A DNA stretch of 64,000 nucleotides from Circinella minor (lineage: Eukaryota > Mucoromycota > Mucoromycetes > Mucorales > Lichtheimiaceae). The notes beneath the pieces are model-generated. The model was given only the letters and a program-made list of their open reading frames with translations. It made no database searches and was not told the origin of the DNA. Each line of letters begins with the position of its first letter. Positions within the stretch are counted from its first letter, which is position 1. This document shows, one piece after another, positions 56,531-64,000 of the stretch. The DNA lies in the NCBI GenBank assembly GCA_016758965.1, contig JAEPRB010000041.1, positions 157,091-221,090 on the forward strand. Reading direction: 5' to 3'. Position numbers and translations under genes: made by a program.

Positions 56531-59333
56531 ATGTCATTCGTGCGCTCCCTATTTGGAGAGCTGCCTAGAAGGGTGAACTCGGCAAGCTTTAAAAAAGCTG
56601 CCTATACCTTTTCTCAGAATACTTCGAACCAAACCTTGTCTCTTGCTCCGATAAACTTATGTCAACGTTTCCAGTCTACAAATGCTCAGGCTGCTGCTAC
56701 AGTAACTAATGACGACGAAGCCGATCCTCAGGACATTGTAAGTTTTATTTTTTTTTACTTTTGTACTTTTGTTTATTAACATTGGTGCTCATTTGAATCA
56801 AAAGAATTGGATAACATATATGTATCGTTTAGTATGAGTTGGGCATTGACAAAAACCCCTTGCTTTATTATTATTTATTTACCTTTTCAGGCACGTTTGC
56901 GCAAGCTCCGAAATATTGGTATTTCTGCACATATTGACTCTGGTAAAACTACCTGTACTGAACGTATTTTATTTTATACTGGCCGTATCAAGGAAATTCA
57001 CGATGTTCGTGGTCGTGATGGCGTTGGTGCAAAGATGGATTCTATGGATCTCGAAAGAGAAAAGGGTATTACAATTCAATCCGCTGCTACTTATGCAAGC
57101 TGGGGCGATTATAATATCAATATTATTGATACTCCTGGTATGTATATAAATTATAGGACGTCACTTCGGAAGAAGAGGAGCTAGTGTTATTGATCAATGG
57201 ATCATCATATTAACGAAATCTAAAAAAAATGATATTGGATAGGTCACGTTGATTTTACTATCGAAGTTGAACGCGCTTTGCGTGTACTTGATGGTGCTGT
57301 TATGATTCTTTGTTCTGTCTCTGGCGTCCAGTCTCAAACTATGACTGTCGATCGTCAAATGCGTCGTTATAATGTTCCTCGTATCTCATTCGTCAACAAG
57401 ATGGATCGTGCTGGTGCTAACCCCTTCCGTGTTATTGATCAGTTGCGAAGCAAACTTAAGTTGACTGCTGCTGCTGTACAAATCCCTATTGGTGCTGAAG
57501 ACCAATTCCGTGGTGTCGTTGATTTGACAACCTGGAAGGCTTACTACAATGAAGGTGAAAACGGGTAAGTGATATATATAGTTGAAAATATGAACAACCA
57601 CAAGACAAATAAAGCTTATTTTTTCGATGGTATGGATGAACTAAACGACAAAATTATACAACACATTAGTGAGGTTTTGGCCGAAAAGGATATCCCCGAA
57701 GAATTAATGGATTTTGCTACTGAAAAACGTCACGAATTGATCGAACAATTGGCTAATGTCGATGACGAAATTGCTGATATTTACCTTATGGAAGAAATTC
57801 CAACTGCTGAACAATTTACAAATGCTATCCGTCGTGCTACACTTGATCTTAAGTTTACACCTGTCATGATGGGTTCTGCTTTCAAGAATCAAGGTATTCA
57901 ACCTTTATTAAATGCCGTGGTTAACTTTTTGCCAGACCCTACCCAAGTTACAAATACTGCTCTTGATGTCGCTCAAGAAGAAAAGCCTGTTGATTTGGTT
58001 CCTTATTCCGCTAATCCTTTCGTTGGTCTTGCTTTCAAGCTCGAAGAAGGTCGTTATGGTCAGCTGACTTATATGCGTATTTATCAAGGTACTTTGAAAC
58101 GTGGTGCTTTCATCACAAATGTTAAGACTGGTAAGAAGATCAAGGTCCCTCGTTTGGTTCGTATGCATGCTGCTGATATGGAAGATGTCGAAGAACTTGG
58201 TGCTGGTGAAATTGGTGCCATGTTTGGTGTTGATTGTGCCAGTGGTGATACTTTTAGTGATGGTGCTTTGAAGTATACTATGGTAAGTAATCAATAATAT
58301 TAATATAATTTTGATTTATCAAATATTATGAGAGCAAAAAAAAAAAAGGTGGGGATGATCATTTGAGCTATCAATTAACTTTTGAATGGACAATTTCGGA
58401 TTATCACTTTTATTTAATTAGACTTCTATGTTTGTTCCTGAACCTGTCATTTCGCTTTCGCTTAGCCCCATGGGTCGTGAATCCCCCAATTTCTCTAAAG
58501 CTTTGAATCGTTTTCAAAAGGAAGATCCTACTTTCCGTGTTCATGTTGACAAAGAAAGCAAGGAAACCATTATTTCTGGTATGGGTGAATTGCATTTGCA
58601 AATCTATGTCGAACGTATGCGTCGTGAATACAATGTTGAATGCACTACCGGCAAACCTCAAGTCGCTTTCCGTGAAACCATTACTCAACCTGCCAAGTTC
58701 AACTACACTCACAAGAAACAATCGGGTGGTGCTGGTCAATTCGGTCGTGTCATGGGTAATCTTGAACCCATGACTACTGATGAAGAAACTGGCAAGGATG
58801 TTGCTTTTGAAAACCGTGTTGTAGGTGGTAACATTCCTACTAACTATATTCCTGCTTGTGAAAAGGGTTTCATGGATGCTTTAGAAAAGGGTCCTCTTAT
58901 TGGTCATCCTGTCAATGGTATTCGTATGGTTTTAGAAGATGGTGCTGCTCACGCTGTTGATTCTAGTGAAATGGCTTTCCGTATTGCTACCAAGAATGCT
59001 TTCCAAGAAGCTTTTAATAAGGGTCGCCCCACAATTTTAGAACCTATCATGAATGTTTCTATTACTGCTCCTGTCGAATTCCAGGGTACTGTCATCGGTG
59101 GTTTGAACAAGCGTAAGGGTACCATTGCTGATACTGATATCCAAGAAGATTTCTTTACTGTTACCGCCGATGTCCCATTGAATGATATGTTTGGTTATTC
59201 CACTGAACTTCGTTCTGCTACTCAAGGCAAGGGTGAATTTTCTATGGAATATAAGGAACATCAACCCGTTCAAACTTTTGTTCAACAACAATTGATTGAA
59301 GAGTATAAGAAGAAGGAAGCTGCAAAGAAATAG
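56531..59333 (+). CDS. MEF1: Mitochondrial elongation factor G (mtEF-G1), 766 aa, five exons
   Basis: This is the GTPase that translocates tRNA and mRNA on the mitochondrial ribosome. Exons are 56531-56737, 56891-57137, 57243-57564, 57670-58282 and 58422-59333 (2301 nt). Residues 1-60 form a basic, Ser/Arg-rich mitochondrial presequence ([20 protein letters not shown]). G1 is AHIDSGKTT at 82-90, the switch II region is DTPGHVDF around 149-156, and G4 is NKMD at 203-206. Domain II ([20 protein letters not shown]), domain IV ([12 protein letters not shown]) and the C-terminal domain ([30 protein letters not shown]) are all intact. Intron 3 (57565-57669) is 105 nt, a multiple of three, but has an in-frame TAA. 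Splicing it restores [17 protein letters not shown]. Length matches the family. Confidence 0.96.
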
Positions 59334-60129
59334 AAACCTTTTTTTTACTGACTAATATTACTTTTATATTTTCCTCCCCGCATTCATTTTTTCTGTTCTT
59401 TTTATGTTGTAGATAGATTTTTTTTAATAAACTTTTGAAAGAAAAAAAAAGTATTTAATGTACTACTTTATCACCCCTCCCTCCTTCATTTCATTATATT
59501 TTTTCATTCACCCCTCTCCTCCATTTCTTTATTATATAAAAATAATTATGTAAAATCGTTATATGGTACTTAGCAACTGATGTATGGGTTTGGATAATGT
59601 ATGTAGAAGAAAAAAACTGCTTAGATGGTGTGTGTTTCAATTATATAATAGCGCACTTGTGCATTTATCCAATACAGCATATTTAGGATGATGATGGAAC
59701 AACAAATGTGCCAAATCGATCTAATACAATGATAGTCATAAATAATTTTTTGACCGTTTCCTCCCTTCCTTTTATGTGGTCATCATCATAACAGCACTCT
59801 TGACATTACATAAATGAGTATTCTTTTTTTTACCATCAGTAGTACGTGATATTATAGTATCCCTTTGCACAGTCGTAGTGTAGATCAATCCCTAAAACAT
59901 ATCTACTTTAGTTGTAATATGGAAATATCCCCATGTTTCTCGCATCTTTATATCCGTTCCATTTTCTGAACTGATGAGAGAAAAAAGCTTCGTCGCCATG
60001 TGCTCATCTTTTCGTCTTGTATAATATTAAAAAACCTTATTTTAACCTAGTAGCACATATATCCTTCTATATCTTTCTTAATTTCCCAACCTCTTTCACG
60101 ATTAGAAAGATACATAAATGCCACAACCA
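59334..60129. other. Intergenic region after mtEF-G
   Basis: It contains an AATAAA-like polyadenylation signal at about 59427 and pyrimidine-rich tracts. No gene is seen. Confidence 0.5.
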
Positions 60130-60369
60130 TGATTATTTTCTCCTGGTCTCGACTTTTCAAGGTTCAAAATACATTTGTTGAAAGACATATTGTAGAACCA
60201 TTTTGGACATAACGCCAGTGCCAGGAAGTCGGCTGAAATCAAAGAAAGAAAGGCACGTGAGGTTTCGGCCTCGCGCATTGAAAAAGGTGCTAAAATAGTA
60301 ACAGCTAAAAATTGTAAAGGCTATATGCGCCACTCTTACAAGCACTTTAATAAGTGTGGTTTTTTTTAA
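60130..60369 (+). pseudogene. C-terminal remnant of a DDE (Tc1/mariner-like, DDE_3) transposase
   Basis: The remnant shows IVEPFW at about 60189-60206, matching the NPIExFW motif that follows the last catalytic Glu region of Tc1/mariner-type transposases. After a frame change it shows RKSAEIKERKAREVSASRIE. It ends with IVTAKNCKGYMRHSYKHFNK and Cys, then TAA at 60367-60369, which matches the usual C-terminal helix (VTxxxCxGWxRHSxxxFxxC) of this family. The first two catalytic Asp regions are absent and at least one frameshift is present, so it is dead. No flanking inverted repeats could be identified. Confidence 0.55.
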
Positions 60370-61517
60370 ATAATACTTATGGTATATAGAGACTTGTTTT
60401 CATTGTTGATTGTTTTGCTTGGAATGAGTCCCTGATTATTATACTAGATGGTGGAAAATTATTGATCTTCTAAGCACTTCATTAATGAAAGAAAATTTTC
60501 ATTAGATGAACCAAAAATTGTATTTGGTGCCCCAAAATTTTATATTTTTAAACGCAAAATACTATAATAGAATTCGATCCATAAATACCTCTTTCGAGAG
60601 AAACCATAAGACCGCATCTTTTTTAAGTCTCCGGTTGTTGTCCGAGCAAGATACCAATCATTTATAACAAAAAAGAATTCCTAAAGTTTCCTTTTCGAAT
60701 ACGAATGCAATTGCATTTTTAATAACACGACATGGTAGCTATAGCGATATAATATTAATATTATGTAAAGATAAAACGAAACTAGAACGTTATGAACGGA
60801 TTATTTTTTCTTTTTACATACATTATGCACCTCGATTTAATGATAATGTGTAACAGGATGCTATACAGGTCACATTTTTTTTTTTATCTCCTGGTAAAAA
60901 AAAATATACTGAATGCAGTCGGGAGAGAAAAAATTATCTCAGCCAACGAATACTGGGATAAAAAACGCAACTTGAGTTATAGCAGAGATGACAAAAATAA
61001 CAAAAAATAAAAATAAAAAAACATCGCGACAAAAATTAATTTAAAATAACTTTCATGCTAAAATTTACATGTTAAACGTATTAAAAAAGTATAGTCTATT
61101 TTTTTTGAAGAACGTACGAGTTTATGTTGTTGGTTTGTGCGGATAATGGAAGCTTTTTTTTTTCATCGGAGCAAGCCGACATAAAAGAAGGGAGAAGCAT
61201 GTGTTGATGTTTTTTTTTTAAAAAAAAAAAGTGTACGACAGAAACTGCAATGACCAACCAAAATCTAAAATTATATTTCTTTTGCTTTCTTTTTTGCCAT
61301 GTTCGCCAAGAAGCACCTTATTTTTAACCTCCCGCATATGAGATTTCATTGTTGCTTGTTGTTCCCAAACGAAAAAAAAAAAAAGTTTTTTCTTCTTTGT
61401 TTTTTCTTTTTTCTTTGTATAGTGTATACATTTTCCATTAGACTTTTTTTTTCTTGATACCCTGTTTTCTTATTTCTCTTTTATTTTTTTTTAATTTCCT
61501 TTTTATTCCTAACTAGT
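60370..61517. other. Intergenic region with no gene seen
   Basis: AT-rich DNA with several T-runs. Near 61370-61510 it becomes pyrimidine-rich, typical of a promoter, just before the next ATG. Confidence 0.5.
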
Positions 61518-62629
61518 ATGTTAATAAATCAACGCAGGATACGGTTGTCATCAATCGTCACTGGTATCACGATATTATGGTTATGCCTGTGTCTTTTACA
61601 GCAAAAAGTCAACGCGAATTCTGCAGATGGAGGTGACATAATGCAACAGCAACAGAAGGGCCCTGTATTATTGAGAAAACGACAAGGTAACAACAAAGAA
61701 GTATCTTAAGAGTAATAGCGTTACCATGGGGATAATGATGAATGATAATATTTATATATATAAGAATACCCTTTAATTTAATTTTAAAATATATATTTAT
61801 TTTAAATATAAAAAGAAACACCTGCTGAATCATCACAGGCACAAGCGCAACCAGCACCTACTCAATCGAATAATGTCAACACAGCACCGCAAGCGACAGC
61901 TACCAGTGGCTCCGCTGCTCCTGTTGCTAGCGGTTCCGCTGGAGCTGGAGGCAACAACACCGATTCATTAGCTGGTTTACCAACTTCTGCCAGCTTTGGT
62001 AATTCCATTTATCCTGGCGCTGCTACCTTTGCCACACCTAAACCAAGTGGATCTGTTTCTCCATTATATCGTATCGACCCAAAAGAAAACATTACTTTTG
62101 CCTGGTCATTTACTAATCTTCGTGTTCAACCTGCGAATTTGACATTAGCTGCTCTTGGACCTAATTCAGTAACATACACTATTTCAGCCATGGCAGGTGC
62201 TGCAACAAGTGCCGTTTGGCATTTATCAGATATTCCGACTAATTCCCCAGCTTTAATGAATGGATATTATCAAATTCAGCTATATGATCAACGTGGTGTT
62301 TCTGCTTTCCCTGCACCAGGTTGGCTTTCACCTTTAACAACATTATCAATTGCTTTTTATACGGGTGAAGTTTATACAGATTCTACTGCTACAATAGGTA
62401 ATTTTCCACTATTATCATTATTATTCGTCATCTATTACTGCTACTGCCTTCTTTCTTTTTCCTCTTTCCGTTTCGAAATGTTAACAGATATCACTTTTCA
62501 ATTTTATAATTTTGTATAATAGGTGATGCATGCCCTACTTGTTTTTATGATGGAGCAATTGCACTTGGCTCTGCGTTTGGTCTTGCTTGTATAACATCAG
62601 CTCTTTTTATTTATAATTTAATATATTAA
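61518..62629 (+). CDS. DUF7137-like secreted/membrane-anchored surface protein, 285 aa, three exons
   Basis: The exons are 61518-61686, 61816-62397 and 62523-62629 (858 nt). The N-terminus is a signal peptide or anchor (MLINQRRIRLSSIV, then TGITILWLCLCLLQQ). A low-complexity Ala, Ser, Gln, Gly and Pro segment follows (PVASGSAGAGGNNTD). The main beta-rich domain contains YRIDPKENITFAWSFTNLRV, SVTYTISAMAGAATSAVWHL, MNGYYQIQLYDQRGVSAFPA and LTTLSIAFYTGEVYTD, a pattern like fungal DUF7137 proteins. The end has a CPTC pair and a hydrophobic helix (LGSAFGLACITSALFIYNLI), so the protein is probably tethered to a membrane or processed for a GPI anchor. Its function is unknown, and a cell-surface role is inference. 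Confidence 0.72.
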
Positions 62630-64000
62630 GTAAAACTTGTAACAATTTGATGTACTATTATATATATTAAGAATATGACCTGTTTTGTTTTTAATTTGAC
62701 TCTTTTTTAATGATGGTTCACCAGTTGTGTTTGCTTAATTCACAAATTTAGGTATCATTGTAGCAATATATTATCACGGACGAAATTGAGCAGCATTTAA
62801 TAATGTACAAATACACGATCAATGTAATATCATTCATAATAATTTAATTATTCCAAAACTTATTTTATTCTTAAATGTATAGGCTTAATATCCTTCCCAC
62901 CCCCTCTAATATCTGACATGTATAGAAGTGGATCATACATTTTTGTATATATTCTATATACACGAGTTTTGATTGGCACTAGATTAAACAAATATATTTT
63001 CTAATGTTGGTCATAGTATCACTTTCTGTTGTATTATATTTATTATGTAGATAATGCGTTATAATGATTATACGCTGAGTAGCAAACGCATTACGATTCT
63101 ACTACTACATACCACTGTAAAAAAAAGCATAAAACAATAAAACAGGGCTATATATGAAAGTACATTGTTATTAGAAAAAAACATATAAATAGATTCTTTC
63201 TCATCTGAACTTATCGGTCTGTTGTGTCTGATTAAACATGAAAAAAATTTAGACGATTTCAAGCTAAATGATTCCATTTTTTTCTTGAATTGTCCATTAT
63301 AGTAACACACATAAAATAGTATATAATAAGTTGTTTGTGTACCAATCAATTGTTTCCCTCGTGGTTGTTCATAGTAACCAATAATAATTACCGAAATATT
63401 TCGATTATTATTACCACATATTACCTACAACTAAATGTTTCTAATATAGCATGAATACAAACTTAAAACTGTTGTTTTTGCATGAGAAGAAAATAAAATT
63501 TAGCGCATTGTGTCAAGTGTGCCATGATAGTCATAAAAAATTACTCTCGCAGTTTTTTTTTTTTTTTTGGTATTATCCCGTTTGCTCCGATAAATGAAAG
63601 GTAGAGGTCATAAAATATTTCGCATAATTGTATATAATAGAAAGAAAGAAAAAAAGTTACTTCGTCTTCCAGCCCCTTAATATATTTAACGTAACCTATG
63701 TGCACGTTTGTACATACGACCCTAAATACATACGTATTAATAATAATAGTTAAGAAGGTTCACTAGAATAAATGATTAATATGATATAAACAATGTATCT
63801 AGGGCAGCACCGCACGCAATAAAAAAAGATGCAGGAACAAAAACGCATTCTGAAGTAGGCTACCAGACATCTTATAATACTGTAACGGTATAAGTACTCA
63901 AAAAAATTAAAAATTTACAGCCAATAAAAAAATTCGCTGAGTCATTGGCGTATATACCACAAAAATTCCCCAATATGGATAAACTGCCTTTTTTAGAAAA
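62630..64000. other. Right-edge intergenic region
   Basis: AT-rich DNA with no convincing gene. A minus-strand open frame at about 63070-63350 lacks a good start and reads like chance sequence. A T-run lies near 63550. Confidence 0.45.

Noticed and set aside
57569..57669. An apparent internal start (GTG/ATG) giving a separate protein beginning inside the mtEF-G gene.
   Set aside because: This segment is the third intron. Removing it restores the conserved EF-G sequence.
63068..63349. A 93-codon minus-strand frame near the right edge.
   Set aside because: It starts at TTG and has no recognisable domain. Its composition fits random AT-rich sequence.
1..64000. Possible CRISPR array, biosynthetic cluster or toxin-antitoxin-like system.
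   Set aside because: No regularly spaced direct repeats are present. The genes are unrelated housekeeping, transport and regulatory genes of a eukaryote with no cluster logic.

Overview
The window looks like nuclear DNA of an early-diverging filamentous fungus, most likely Mucoromycota (Mucorales type). Non-coding DNA is very AT-rich and full of poly-A/T runs and AT or AAT microsatellites. Genes are split by short introns (about 50-330 nt) with GTAAGT/GTATGT-like donors and TAG acceptors. The proteins are clearly eukaryotic and fungal: linker histone H1, a Nup88-type nucleoporin, mitochondrial EF-G, a Zn2Cys6-PAS regulator and fungal MFS porters. I rebuilt the exon structures by hand. For every complete multi-exon model the coding length is a multiple of three and the protein reads through without a stop.

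Layout, left to right: the 5' part of an unrecognised gene (1-339, -); a monocarboxylate-type MFS porter (1229-3596, -) that appears to need a 2-nt microexon; a gene-poor stretch; a PSP1-domain protein (7198-8777, +); Sua5 tRNA-modification enzyme (9074-10405, +); a medium-chain reductase (10713-12230, -); an unrecognised His/Gln-rich protein (13096-14974, -); a Nup88-like nucleoporin (18338-21644, +); a bestrophin-like channel (22281-24546, +); a SAM-PH adaptor (27836-29990, +); histone H1 (30656-31823, +), convergent with ribose-5-phosphate isomerase (32763-33941, -); a 277-bp inverted-repeat element resembling a MITE (34187-34463); and a Zn2Cys6-PAS regulator (34621-37113, -).

A gene-poor tract of about 6.7 kb follows (37114-43804), with one base-composition outlier. 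Next come an intronless HET-domain protein (43805-45484, +), a second, 14-TM-type MFS exporter (46449-48898, -) and an AAGAB/Irc6-type adaptin-binding protein (50941-52382, +) with a GC-AG intron. Positions 52.6-56.3 kb are a graveyard of decayed coding sequence, including a frame-shifted BRCT-domain gene. Mitochondrial EF-G (56531-59333, +), the remnant of a DDE transposase C-terminus (about 60.13-60.37 kb) and a secreted DUF7137-like surface protein (61518-62629, +) complete the window.

The genes form no operon or obvious cluster. They are ordinary housekeeping, transport and regulatory genes separated by AT-rich intergenic DNA. The items most worth a second look are the 2-nt microexon, the HET-domain gene beside a long gene-poor tract, the pseudogene and transposon debris at 52.6-60.4 kb, the MITE-like element, and a cluster of CGCG motifs between two convergent genes. 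I found no CRISPR array, no recognisable tRNA or rRNA gene and no obvious multi-gene novel system.
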